Positions 43,817 through 52,875 of a DNA stretch of 64,000 nucleotides are shown here, in pieces; positions within the stretch are counted from its first letter, which is position 1; every line of letters starts with the position of its first letter. Position numbers and translations under genes: made by a program. Source of the DNA: Grimontia celer (GTDB lineage: Bacteria; Pseudomonadota; Gammaproteobacteria; Enterobacterales; Vibrionaceae). Location: the NCBI RefSeq assembly GCF_900055185.1, contig NZ_FIZX01000001.1, positions 1,178,001 to 1,242,000 of the forward strand, given 5' to 3'. The notes under the pieces were generated by a model. That model was not told where the DNA came from. It saw only the letters and a program-made list of their open reading frames with translations, and ran no database searches.

Positions 43817-45266
43817 CGATCAGTCGTCCTTTCGCATCTAGCAAAGAGATTTGTAGCGGCATCTGTCCCATCGCATGCGTGGCACAACTCAGGCATGGGT
43901 CATACGCGCGGATCCCGACTTCTATGGCGTTCATCATCCCTTCAGTGATTTCTGCCTTACCTGAAATCCAGTCCTGTGCCACAGACTGCACTGTGCGGTT
44001 AATCACTTTGTTGTTCTGGGTGGTAGAAACAATCAGGTTGGCGAAGGTCATGTTGCCTGCTTCATCTGCCCGATAATGGTGGAGTAATGTTCCACGTGGT
44101 GCTTCGACAACGCCCACTCCCTCTCCGGTCCACGCACCTTTAGTTGGTGTAATGATGAGGCTTTCACCTTGAAGATCTGGATCATTCAGTAGCTCTTTAA
44201 TCAGTTCTGCAGAATGCAGAATCTCAATTGCACGCGCCCAGTTGGTATGAAGTGTCATGTTGTTCGCTTTGCCTTTGGTGTAGTCATGGAAGCGTTCCAA
44301 GGCTTCCTGGGCCAGTGGCGTGTTATAGCGTCGCGTGACATTAAGACGAGCCAATGGCCCAACGCGGACAGAGCCCGCTTCCCTACCCAGCGCTTTAAGG
44401 TAAGGAAACTTCATATAACTCCAGGACTCAGTCGCTTCGGAAAAGTGGTCGAGGTAGTCGTGGTAATCAGTTTCTAACACTACTTCCTTATTTTCGTTAA
44501 CGACGCGCATCTTACCGTGGTAGTAATCAACATCGCCGTTTTCATCGACCAGACACATGTCCAGTGCGTTAACGACACCGAAGTTATCTATCTCATCGCG
44601 GTGCTTTTCGTGGTAGCCGTAGAACAATCTGAGGGCATCCTGCGCGTAGTCGATCACCTCATCTATCGACAGAAGATCTTCATTACCTTTCAGGAATTTG
44701 TCTCGCTCAGCAATGCTTAAGTTATTGTTAACACCACCCGGAATGGAGCTGATACCGTGCATGCGTTTGCCGAGGACAGAAACAATCAGTTCTTGCCCCC
44801 ATTTACGCAGTTGGATCACGCGCTTTACCAGCTCGGGATTCGCTTCAGCGAGGCCAATCGCGTTACGTTTTTCCGGTGCAGACTCGATACCAAACACCAT
44901 TTCCGGGGCGATCAGATAAAAATAGGCAGTGACGTGAGACTGAAGCTGTTGTGCATAGTGACCTAGGCGGCGGATTTTCTCAGGCGTAGGCAGCATCTGT
45001 ATGCCGTCTTTCAGTCCAACGCCAACCATGTCATCCAACGCTTTTGCGCCACATAGATGATGGCTGACAAAGCAAATCCCGCAGATACGTTGCAACAGCA
45101 TTGGCGCTTCCCAGTATGGGTGCCCTTGGATAAAGCGCTCAAAACCGCGGAACTCGATAACTTGTAATCTGGCGTCGGTGACCTTGTTGTTATCATCTAA
45201 CTGCAAGGTGACTTTGCCGTGACCTTCTATCCGTGTAACCGGATCAATGACCAGTGTCTTGCTCAT
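43800..45266 (-). CDS. hoxH: NAD+-linked [NiFe]-hydrogenase large subunit HoxH
   Basis: The 488-residue protein equals the Ralstonia HoxH length. L1 motif RICGICFVSHHL (Cys near 62/65) and L2 motif DPCLSCATH hold Ni-Fe, and a 24-residue tail follows the last His for HoxW to cleave. The start used (MSKTLVIDPVTRIEGHGKV) follows GGGAGAAAGGA; an upstream extension in the same frame is not supported. It is the bidirectional group 3d catalytic subunit, in the cytoplasm with HoxY. Confidence 0.97.
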   Translation of the reverse strand: MSKTLVIDPVTRIEGHGKVTLQLDDNNKVTDARLQVIEFRGFERFIQGHPYWEAPMLLQRICGICFVSHHLCGAKALDDMVGVGLKDGIQMLPTPEKIRRLGHYAQQLQSHVTAYFYLIAPEMVFGIESAPEKRNAIGLAEANPELVKRVIQLRKWGQELIVSVLGKRMHGISSIPGGVNNNLSIAERDKFLKGNEDLLSIDEVIDYAQDALRLFYGYHEKHRDEIDNFGVVNALDMCLVDENGDVDYYHGKMRVVNENKEVVLETDYHDYLDHFSEATESWSYMKFPYLKALGREAGSVRVGPLARLNVTRRYNTPLAQEALERFHDYTKGKANNMTLHTNWARAIEILHSAELIKELLNDPDLQGESLIITPTKGAWTGEGVGVVEAPRGTLLHHYRADEAGNMTFANLIVSTTQNNKVINRTVQSVAQDWISGKAEITEGMMNAIEVGIRAYDPCLSCATHAMGQMPLQISLLDAKGRLIDEKFR

Positions 45267-45279
45267 TATCCTTTCTCCC

Positions 45280-45912
45280 TTAATCGTATCGGTTAACCGA
45301 GGTTGGCAAATCCACCTCGCGCCCATTCACCAAATCGTCCAGCACTTTGAAGATCGCGTCGCCATCCGGCGGACAACCTGGAATGAAGTAGTCCATCTTG
45401 ACCACCTCATGGGCGGGGTACACTTTGGTGGTGATTTTGGGGACATCAACATGGGGAATGACGTTGTCAGAATCAGCAGGTCGTGTCGTTGAAGAGATGT
45501 AGGCTTCATCAAGACACTCTGTGAGAGACACCTGATTACGCATAGCGGGCACACCGCCCCAAACGGCACAAGCACCCACTGAAATCAGGATGTCGCAGTT
45601 TTCGCGAAAGTGTTCAAGGGTTTCAATGTTTTCTTCATTGGCAACACCACCTTCGATAAAACCAATGGTGCAACGCTCAGTAATGCGCTTCACATCTGTA
45701 ATAGATGAGCGCGTAATAGCGACTTTATCCAGCAGGCCTAGGAGTCGCTCATCCATGTCCAGAAACGACAAGGTGCACCCCCAACATCCACATAGTCCAA
45801 TCATCGCGACTTTGATTTTCCCTTCACGCAATGTTTCGGTTTCTTTATCCAAAGGCGTGCAAGGCAATTCATGAGAAAAGATAAGCTTGCAGTCTGTTGA
45901 ACTCGTACTCAT
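45280..45912 (-). CDS. hoxY: NAD+-linked [NiFe]-hydrogenase small subunit HoxY
   Basis: The 210-residue protein (Ralstonia: 209) has the proximal cluster motif GLCGCWGCTLSFLD, GACAVWGG and PGCPPDGD. The short length means only one [4Fe-4S] cluster, as usual for group 3d. It starts within the hoxU end (4-nt overlap). Confidence 0.95.
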   Translation of the reverse strand: MSTSSTDCKLIFSHELPCTPLDKETETLREGKIKVAMIGLCGCWGCTLSFLDMDERLLGLLDKVAITRSSITDVKRITERCTIGFIEGGVANEENIETLEHFRENCDILISVGACAVWGGVPAMRNQVSLTECLDEAYISSTTRPADSDNVIPHVDVPKITTKVYPAHEVVKMDYFIPGCPPDGDAIFKVLDDLVNGREVDLPTSVNRYD

Positions 45913-46613
45913 TTGTTTTCACTCCCTGTTGCACGCTCACGTACCGAGGCAATGTCGAATTTGCGCCGACCGATTGGGTCATCGAATCCTACTGCTTTTT
46001 TCAAAATGCAGCCCACAGGGCAAAGCTCCATTGCTCGTGTGACCTGCTCATCACTCATTTTGTCGGCCAGTAGCACGTCAATTTCGATGCGGGCTTCGGC
46101 ACCGCGTCCATTGATGTTGAAGATCTTTTTACCGGTTTCTTCATCTCTGACAAACTCAACGCATCGTTGGCAGAAAATGCATCTGTCGCGCTCTAACCAG
46201 ATTTTTTCTGAGCGAAAGTCGGTTTCAGTAACAGGGAATCGATAAGGAAAGCGGGAAACCATCATGCCTGTTTCATAACCCACCGCCTGCAGGTCACAAC
46301 GTCCACTTTTCTCGCAACTTGGGCAGTTATGTTTACCTTCGACAAACAGCATTTCAATCAAGGCTTTGCGGATATCTTTGGTTTCCGGTTCGTTAACTTC
46401 CACTACCATGCCGTCCGAAACGGGCACTGTGCATGAGGCGGCGTTATTACCATTGACCTTACAGGTACAAACCCGGCAGGTACCCAGGCAAGGCTTTCCC
46501 CTCTGGTAACACAGGGTCGGGATGTAAACACCATTATCTGAGGCGACATCCACTAGCATCTGGTTTTCTTCTGCGGTGACTTCCTTTCCATCGATTGTCA
46601 ATGTAATGCTCAT
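45909..46613 (-). CDS. hoxU: Diaphorase small subunit HoxU
   Basis: The 234-residue protein (Ralstonia: 234) has an N-terminal [2Fe-2S] domain CYQRGKPCLGTCRVCTC. A His/Cys cluster region (HNCPSCEKSGRCDLQ) follows, then CIFCQRCVEF and a C-terminal cluster (MELCPVGC). It links HoxF to HoxY electronically, as NuoG's N-terminal part does in complex I. It overlaps hoxF and hoxY by 4 nt. Confidence 0.96.
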   Translation of the reverse strand: MSITLTIDGKEVTAEENQMLVDVASDNGVYIPTLCYQRGKPCLGTCRVCTCKVNGNNAASCTVPVSDGMVVEVNEPETKDIRKALIEMLFVEGKHNCPSCEKSGRCDLQAVGYETGMMVSRFPYRFPVTETDFRSEKIWLERDRCIFCQRCVEFVRDEETGKKIFNINGRGAEARIEIDVLLADKMSDEQVTRAMELCPVGCILKKAVGFDDPIGRRKFDIASVRERATGSENK

Positions 46614-48442
46614 TTCGATACCTCCGCGGTCTGAATACCGTCTGAACCCTGAAGTGATTCGGTCGCTACCGTGAACTCATGCAGTGCAGCATTCAGGTCA
46701 AATGAAGCCAACAGTGGACCGTTTTGTTCCACCAGTTTCTGTTTGTATTCCTCAGGAAATGCCTGCAAAGACGTGATGATGGGTTTTGGAGATGTTGTGC
46801 CTAGTCCGCAGCGGCTGGAACCCCGAATAATCTTGGCCCATTCAAAGATCTCATCAAGATCCTGTTCGACCGCCCGCCCTTCGATGATCAGTGAAACTTT
46901 GTTGTAGAGCTCTACATTACCTGCACGACAAGGCGTACAGATACCGCATGACTCTTCGACAAAAAAGTGCATAAAGTGTCTGACGATTTCGAGAAGGTTC
47001 CGCTCATAACTAAACACCATCAAGGAGCCGTTACAGGAAAGGTCTTTGTAAGAAAATGTCCTGTTGCCATCACGAGCGGCTGATACACATTCACCGGAAG
47101 GACCGCTGATTTGTGCAACACGGGGATTTTGTGCCCCGACGAGATCCATAACATCCTGGAGCGAAATTCCCCATTCAATCTCGTAGATACCCGGCTTTCC
47201 GACATCACCGGACACGCTTATCAGTCTGGTACCTGCGGACTCTGAAGTCCCCATGGCTTCATACCAACGCGCACCCTGTTCAAAAATGCGGGATACATTA
47301 GCCAGCGTTTCCACATTATTGACCGCGGTTGGACATCCCAAAAATCCCTGATGTACTGGGAATGGAGGTTTCACGCGTGGCGTTCCGCGCTTGCCTTCAC
47401 ATGACTCAATCAATGCGGATTCGTCACCACAGATGTAAGCGCCAGCGCCTAACTGGATACGAATATCAAAGTGGAAATTCGGATTACCCCCAATACCCGT
47501 TCCCAACAAGCCTCGTTGTCTCAGGGAGCTGAGCGTCGCCTCTAGGTAGTCGACCATATAGCGGTATTCATAACGCAGATAGAGAATTCCTTCATGGGCG
47601 CCAATAGCATGGCCTGCGATGATCATTCCCGCAAAAACCTGCTCTGGGGACTCAGTCAAGATGACTCTGTCTTTGAAAGTACCGGGCTCACCTTCATCAG
47701 CGTTACAGATTACATATTTAGTCTCACCCGGCGCGTCGTGACATAAACGCCATTTGAGACCCGCAGAGAACCCGGCGCCACCGCGGCCCCGCAGCTTAGA
47801 CGTGCTGGTTGCATCAATCACTTCCAGTGGTACCATTGTGACAGCGTCACGTATAACGCTGTCGATATCTATCGGGTCACCAAAGAAAATGGGGCCTGGC
47901 TGTCGGATGTTAGAGTCAATCAATGCGTGTATATACGCTTTTGAATTTGTCGCGTGACCATCGGGATTACCCAATACTGATGGAGAAACTCCCGCTTTAA
48001 GTGCTGCAATCACCATCCGAACTTTGTCGGGTGTTAGGTGAGTAAAGGGAATTCCATTAACCAACATCGCTGGTTCTTGGTCTGAAAGGCCGATACATTG
48101 AGTATCAAACAGTCCAAAAGCACCATCTTCAGTGACTTCTCCAAAATCACACCCCACTGCGTTTTGCAATGAGGCTTTCACTTCCTCGTAGCCATTTAAT
48201 CGTGAGATAACGGTGTCGGACAGGTATATGGTGTGCCGGCCTGACGGATTGTCATGCAGGAAGTGATAAAACGAGAGTGTTTCTCGGACATCTAACGGGG
48301 ACAGATTGAGCCCCGATGCCAGGATGTTGACGGATGAATCAGAGATATAGCCCTCTGATTCCTGCAGCGCTATCAACATATCTAACAGTCGCTCCCGGCG
48401 ATGAAGATACCGCGATAGTATCGCCTCTACATTATTGCTCAT
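46610..48442 (-). CDS. hoxF: Diaphorase large subunit HoxF (NAD+/FMN)
   Basis: The 610-residue protein is a NuoE-NuoF fusion. The N-terminal 170 residues are thioredoxin-like, with few NuoE cluster Cys left. The FMN/NAD site is RGRGGAGFSAGLKW (about 220), with NADEGEPGTFKDR, and the [4Fe-4S] motif is ESCGICTPCRAGN (about 500). It reduces NAD+ with electrons from HoxHY. It starts the hoxFUYHWI gene set, 147 nt after the phosphatase gene. A matS site is inside. Confidence 0.96.
   Translation of the reverse strand: MSNNVEAILSRYLHRRERLLDMLIALQESEGYISDSSVNILASGLNLSPLDVRETLSFYHFLHDNPSGRHTIYLSDTVISRLNGYEEVKASLQNAVGCDFGEVTEDGAFGLFDTQCIGLSDQEPAMLVNGIPFTHLTPDKVRMVIAALKAGVSPSVLGNPDGHATNSKAYIHALIDSNIRQPGPIFFGDPIDIDSVIRDAVTMVPLEVIDATSTSKLRGRGGAGFSAGLKWRLCHDAPGETKYVICNADEGEPGTFKDRVILTESPEQVFAGMIIAGHAIGAHEGILYLRYEYRYMVDYLEATLSSLRQRGLLGTGIGGNPNFHFDIRIQLGAGAYICGDESALIESCEGKRGTPRVKPPFPVHQGFLGCPTAVNNVETLANVSRIFEQGARWYEAMGTSESAGTRLISVSGDVGKPGIYEIEWGISLQDVMDLVGAQNPRVAQISGPSGECVSAARDGNRTFSYKDLSCNGSLMVFSYERNLLEIVRHFMHFFVEESCGICTPCRAGNVELYNKVSLIIEGRAVEQDLDEIFEWAKIIRGSSRCGLGTTSPKPIITSLQAFPEEYKQKLVEQNGPLLASFDLNAALHEFTVATESLQGSDGIQTAEVSK
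47838..47850. promoter_or_regulatory. matS site (MatP binding)
   Basis: GTGACAGCGTCAC, an exact consensus match inside hoxF. Confidence 0.85.
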
Positions 48443-48589
48443 TGCTTACTCCTTTATGCTTCTTTCTGATGTTGCGTATGGTTTGCAACATCAGCGCGAG
48501 CGGATTTTGGGCAAAGTGGTCCTATCCCCTTTCATTAGGGGTCTTCCAGTGGTTGCTTTATTGTGATGATTTATAGAGAGTTTCCGGCA

Positions 48590-49519
48590 TTAGCCGGGGT
48601 CAAAATAGCGTACAGCGCTGTCATGCTCGTTGACGGTGAAATTAGGAAGAAATGGGTCCAGGCATTCACACCATTTCTTAAACAAAGCGGGATGCGTGGC
48701 TGCGATAACAGTTTTTGAATTCATGGTGTTATCGAAGATATCTAAACCATGAAAAGTGGAAGACATACCCCCTGCTTCCTGGAGGATCAGGCTGCCTGCC
48801 GTGTAGTCCCAGAGTTTCTGGTCTCCATGAAGATAGAGCTGACAGCGATTGGCTGCAATCCAGCACCAATCCAAAGCACTGGCGCCGAAACTTCGCTGCG
48901 AGCGATAAGGCGGTTCTGCCGCCAGGTTAGAGGCCATGTCATTGGGTAAACGCTTAAAATCGACTAATGCCATAGAGCTTTTTAAGTTAGCCGGAGCTTT
49001 TAATTCCGTGCAGTCCAAAGCAACGCCATTCAGCGTTGCGCCGCTACCTGATGCGGCATAAAAGCACTCGTCCCTCACAGGATCGTACACAAGGCCCAGC
49101 CATACTTTTCCTTCGTAAATCAGCGCCAGAGAGGTGCAAAAGTAAGGGATGCCAAAAGCAAAGTTACTGGTTCCATCTATAGGATCTAAAACCCAAAAAG
49201 GCTGATTGCTGGCGTTAAATATCGATAACTGCATGCCTCGGGATTGCTCTTCGCCCAAAACTGGGACATTCGGCCAGTAAGTCTGTAGTGCTTCAATGAT
49301 GCGCTGCTGCATGTCGGTGTCAGCGGCGGTGACTATGTCGCTGTTGGGTTTGTAGTTGATGTCGCTATCTCCCATTCCACCCTTGAATCTGGGCAGAACG
49401 GCTTTTATTGCTGTGCTTCTGACAATGTCGAAAAGCAAAGACTTGAGGTCTTCATCTGGCATTTTTAGCAAGGTGTACAACTCCAACTTTGCAGCCATGT
49501 CTGAGGATACTCCATTCAT
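48590..49519 (-). CDS. Inositol-monophosphatase-family phosphatase leading the hox operon
   Basis: The 309-residue protein has the IMPase/FBPase metal sites: GEEQ (Glu near 97), DPIDGTSNF (about 117-125) and a C-terminal WDYTAGSLILQEAGG. IMPase relatives dephosphorylate inositol phosphate, PAP or sugar bisphosphates, and the substrate cannot be read here. It is unlike the class I FBPase two genes away. A sigma-54 promoter lies 31 bp upstream and a terminator separates it from fbp. It therefore belongs transcriptionally with the hydrogenase genes, though by chemistry it may serve the Calvin cycle. Confidence 0.85.
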   Translation of the reverse strand: MNGVSSDMAAKLELYTLLKMPDEDLKSLLFDIVRSTAIKAVLPRFKGGMGDSDINYKPNSDIVTAADTDMQQRIIEALQTYWPNVPVLGEEQSRGMQLSIFNASNQPFWVLDPIDGTSNFAFGIPYFCTSLALIYEGKVWLGLVYDPVRDECFYAASGSGATLNGVALDCTELKAPANLKSSMALVDFKRLPNDMASNLAAEPPYRSQRSFGASALDWCWIAANRCQLYLHGDQKLWDYTAGSLILQEAGGMSSTFHGLDIFDNTMNSKTVIAATHPALFKKWCECLDPFLPNFTVNEHDSAVRYFDPG

Positions 49520-49549
49520 CTTTCTCTCCCTCTCCCTCTATTGCTGTAT

Positions 49550-49565
49550 AGCAATCGCGATGCCA
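49550..49565 (-). promoter_or_regulatory. Sigma-54 promoter of the phosphatase-hox operon
   Basis: On the - strand TGGCATCGCGATTGCT keeps the GG and GC doublets at the exact spacing, with a full TTGCT -12 box. Predicted start is near 49539, 20 nt before the phosphatase ATG. Upstream, an AAGTTATAACTT palindrome is at about 49600. Confidence 0.78.
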
Positions 49566-49688
49566 ATTGTTGATATCTTGTTAAAACGCATTAATTCAAT
49601 AAGTTATAACTTGCATGCTAATCGTCTGTTGTTTGGTTAATACAATCACTAACCAGTTTGTTGACGAAGTGGACAGAAGGTTTCCAGT

Positions 49689-49716
49689 AAAGAAATGGCC
49701 CACATTTGCGGGCCAT
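49689..49716 (-). terminator. Terminator of the cbbTAPF operon
   Basis: The stem ATGGCCC / GGGCCAT with an 8-nt loop lies 22 nt past the fbp stop. The following - strand bases are TTCTTTACT, a moderate T-run. Confidence 0.65.
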
Positions 49717-49737
49717 CTGGTGATAGTGTTTTTGGGT

Positions 49738-50784
49738 TTATTGCACCACAGTCTTAGGTGAACCGCTTTGTTCCTTGTCCATAGTCAGGTGGTAACGTTC
49801 CACCCGCTCAACCTCTTCCCGTGCACCGATAATGACCGGGATGCGTTGGTGTAAACGGTGAGGTTTTACAGACAGGATTCGTTCTCTTCCCGTTGATGCT
49901 GCTCCGCCTGCTTGTTCAATAATGAAGCTCATCGGATTTGCTTCGTAGAGAAGGCGTAAGCGCCCTTCTTTGACGTTTTCGCGCTCATCTTTGGGATACA
50001 GAAAAATCCCCCCACGCATTAATATGCGATGAACTTCTGCCACCATGGATGCTACCCAACGGGTATTGAAGTCACGCCCCCTCGGGCCGTCTTTTCCGGC
50101 CACCACTTCGTCGATGTAACGCTTCACTGCAGGCTCCCAGTGACGCTGATTCGACATATTGATGGCAAACTCGTGGGTTTTTTCCGGGATGGTGAGTTTT
50201 GGATGTGTCAGGATAAATTCGCCGATGTCTCTATCCAGGGTAAATCCATTCACACCCTGACCCGTCGTCAGCACTAGATTGGTAGCAGGGCCATAAAGAA
50301 CATATCCCGCACAGACTTGTTTTGCCCCGGGTTGAAGGAAGTCTTCTTCCGTGGGTTCACTGACACCGGGCGGGCAGCGAAGAATGGAAAAAATTGTCCC
50401 TATCGATACGTTCACTTCGGTATTGGATGAGCCGTCGAGCGGGTCAAAAACCAGCAGGTATTTTCCTTTCGGGAACTTGGCAGGAATTGGGTAAGCCTCT
50501 TCTAACTCTTCCGATGCCATTCCACCCAAATGTCCTGACCATTCGAGAGCACGGATCAAAATATCATTGGAAATCACATCCAACTTCTTTTGGGTTTCCC
50601 CCTGAATATTTTCGGTTTCCGCAGAACCCAGCACGTTAATAAGTTGACCTCGGCTGACATCATCAGCAATTTCCTTACAGGCTGTGACGATGGCACTAAG
50701 CAGCAAGGTAAAATCGCCCGTGGCTTCAGGCAGCTTCCGAAGATCTTCAATAATAAATCGTGTAAATGTCGTTCCTTTTCTCAT
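49738..50784 (-). CDS. cbbF: Fructose-1,6-bisphosphatase class I
   Basis: The 348-residue class I FBPase has the metal and substrate motifs [10 protein letters not shown] and [22 protein letters not shown] (about 110-133). GGIFLYPKD and [17 protein letters not shown] are near the C-terminus. It regenerates fructose 6-phosphate in the Calvin cycle and, if bifunctional, sedoheptulose 7-phosphate. It is the last gene of cbbT-cbbA-cbbP-cbbF, 11 nt after prk. Confidence 0.95.
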   Translation of the reverse strand: MRKGTTFTRFIIEDLRKLPEATGDFTLLLSAIVTACKEIADDVSRGQLINVLGSAETENIQGETQKKLDVISNDILIRALEWSGHLGGMASEELEEAYPIPAKFPKGKYLLVFDPLDGSSNTEVNVSIGTIFSILRCPPGVSEPTEEDFLQPGAKQVCAGYVLYGPATNLVLTTGQGVNGFTLDRDIGEFILTHPKLTIPEKTHEFAINMSNQRHWEPAVKRYIDEVVAGKDGPRGRDFNTRWVASMVAEVHRILMRGGIFLYPKDERENVKEGRLRLLYEANPMSFIIEQAGGAASTGRERILSVKPHRLHQRIPVIIGAREEVERVERYHLTMDKEQSGSPKTVVQ

Positions 50785-50796
50785 GATTTTCTCTCC

Positions 50797-51723
50797 TTAA
50801 AGCGCAGGTACACGCTTCGAAAAGCGATCATGAGTGGTTTCAACACTCACACGGTTTGAGCCATGCAACACCAGCTCTTCAATCAAAGGCTGCATGATGA
50901 GTTCCATGGCGAAACCCATTTTTCCGCCCGGCACGACAATATTATTGCGGCGTGACATGAACGAGCCATCAATCATGTTAAGTAGATACTGGAAATCGAC
51001 ACCGGTTTTCTTTGGATCGCGGAAACGGATAACCACCATGCTTTCATCTAACGTGGGAATATCCCTTGAGATAAACGGGTTAGAGGTATCTACCATGGGA
51101 ACTCGCTGGAAGTTGATATCTGTCAGCGAGAACTGCGGTGTAATGTAATGAACGTAATCGTGCATACGGCGTAATATGGTGTCAGTCACTGCTTCACGGC
51201 TATAGCCACGCACATTGGTATCGCGGTGGATTTTCTGAATCCATTCGAGATTAACAATCGGCACAACACCAATTAGCAAATCAACGTATTGCGCGACATT
51301 GTTATTGGACGTTACAACGCCGCCGTGCAGTCCTTCGTAGAACAGTAGATCCGAGCCCTCAGGAATTGACGACCATTGAGTGAAGGTGCCAGGTTTCGAA
51401 TTATGAAGCATCGCTTCTTCTTCGTTGTGTATGTAATAACGTCGTAGACCAGAACCCGTTTCTGCATACGCACGGAATGTCTTTTCCAGCTCGCTGAAAT
51501 CATTCCCCTCAGGACCAAAGTGACTCAGGTTCTTACCCTTCTCCTGTGCACGTTTAAGACGCTCACGCATGTCGACACGATCGTATTTGTGGTAACTGTC
51601 TCCTTCTATCACAGCGGCTTGGAACTGGTTGCGACGGAAAATTTGCTCCATCGCATTTTTTACTGTGGACGTCCCTGCTCCAGATGAGCCAGTTACCGCC
51701 ACAATGGGATGTTTTACAGACAT
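50797..51723 (-). CDS. cbbP: Phosphoribulokinase
   Basis: The 308-residue bacterial-type PRK has the P-loop GSSGAGTSTVKNAM (about 12-25), EGDSYHKYDRVDMR and SDLLFYEGLHGGVV. It phosphorylates ribulose 5-phosphate to RuBP, the step unique to the Calvin cycle. The neighbours cbbA and cbbF confirm the pathway. The ATG follows a GGAGAAA ribosome-binding site. Confidence 0.97.
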   Translation of the reverse strand: MSVKHPIVAVTGSSGAGTSTVKNAMEQIFRRNQFQAAVIEGDSYHKYDRVDMRERLKRAQEKGKNLSHFGPEGNDFSELEKTFRAYAETGSGLRRYYIHNEEEAMLHNSKPGTFTQWSSIPEGSDLLFYEGLHGGVVTSNNNVAQYVDLLIGVVPIVNLEWIQKIHRDTNVRGYSREAVTDTILRRMHDYVHYITPQFSLTDINFQRVPMVDTSNPFISRDIPTLDESMVVIRFRDPKKTGVDFQYLLNMIDGSFMSRRNNIVVPGGKMGFAMELIMQPLIEELVLHGSNRVSVETTHDRFSKRVPAL

Positions 51724-51768
51724 AGTTTTTCTCCTTCAGATGGAATGCGGTTAACAGTCAGGTAGTGC

Positions 51769-52833
51769 TCATCTGACGGAGGGGTCTAACTCGCCTGAGG
51801 CATATCGTACCGACATGTCTTCAAGGTTTATTGGTTTGATACGCGATGCCATTCCCGCACAGCCAAAGGCTTCGTAGCGCTCTTTACAGAGTGCCTCCAT
51901 GGCTTTCGTTGCGGCTTGAAGGAACTTGCGTGGATCAAAGTTACTTGGATTCTGAGCGAGGAAACGCCGTACTGCTCCGGTACTCGCCATACGGAGGTCT
52001 GTATCGATATTCACTTTTCGTACCCCGTGGCGTATGCCTTCAACAATTTCGTCTACTGGCACACCGTAGGTCTCCCCCATATCGCCGCCAAACTCATTAA
52101 TGACTTGCAGCCAGTCCTGAGGGACAGACGATGAGCCGTGCATCACAAGGTGGGTATCCGGGATCCGTTCATGAATCGCTTTCACACGCTCAATGGCCAG
52201 AATGTCGCCGGTAGGTGGTCGGGTAAATTTGTAAGCCCCATGGCTGGTACCGATGGCAATAGCCAGTGCATCTACCCCGGTTTGTCTAACAAACATCGCG
52301 GCTTCTTCAGGGTCGGTCAGCAGTTGATCATGGCTCAACACACCTTCAGCGCCTGAGCCATCTTCTTCTCCCGCCGTACCGGTCTCTAATGACCCAAGAC
52401 ATCCAAGCTCACCTTCTACCGACACGCCGCATGCGTGGGACATTTCCACAACACGTGCGGTGACATCGCAGTTGTATTCGTAGCTTGCTGGCGTTTTCAT
52501 GTCTTCATGTAGCGAACCATCCATCATGACTGAGGTAAAACCTTGTTGGATGGATTGCAAACATACGGCAGGTGAAGCCCCGTGATCCTGATGAACCACA
52601 ACAGGAATTGAAGGCCACTGCTCCACTGAAGCCTGCATTAAATGGCGCAGAAAACTGGCACCGGCATAAGTACGAGCCCCTGCCGAAGCCTGTAAGATAA
52701 CGGGAGCGTCACAGGAAGCCGCTGCTCCCATAATTGCATGAACCTGCTCCATGTTGTTTACGTTAAATGCAGGAACGCCGTATCCGTGCTCTGCTGCGTG
52801 ATCTAGCATTTGTCTCAAACTGACGAGTGCCAT
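51769..52833 (-). CDS. cbbA: Fructose-bisphosphate aldolase class II
   Basis: The 354-residue aldolase has zinc ligands in [10 protein letters not shown] (His near 84), [23 protein letters not shown] and VMHGSSSVP. It starts [19 protein letters not shown], with AAGGAG upstream; the longer frame is not needed. In the Calvin cycle it joins triose phosphates to FBP and probably SBP. Confidence 0.95.
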   Translation of the reverse strand: MALVSLRQMLDHAAEHGYGVPAFNVNNMEQVHAIMGAAASCDAPVILQASAGARTYAGASFLRHLMQASVEQWPSIPVVVHQDHGASPAVCLQSIQQGFTSVMMDGSLHEDMKTPASYEYNCDVTARVVEMSHACGVSVEGELGCLGSLETGTAGEEDGSGAEGVLSHDQLLTDPEEAAMFVRQTGVDALAIAIGTSHGAYKFTRPPTGDILAIERVKAIHERIPDTHLVMHGSSSVPQDWLQVINEFGGDMGETYGVPVDEIVEGIRHGVRKVNIDTDLRMASTGAVRRFLAQNPSNFDPRKFLQAATKAMEALCKERYEAFGCAGMASRIKPINLEDMSVRYASGELDPSVR

Positions 52834-52875
52834 AACTTTCTCCTTGCATATCAATGATTCAGATGTCGGCCAGCG

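Noticed and set aside
48443-48589. Separate sigma-54 promoter for hoxF
   Set aside because: No GG/GC pair at the right spacing is found in this gap; the promoter at 49550 upstream of the phosphatase gene fits better.
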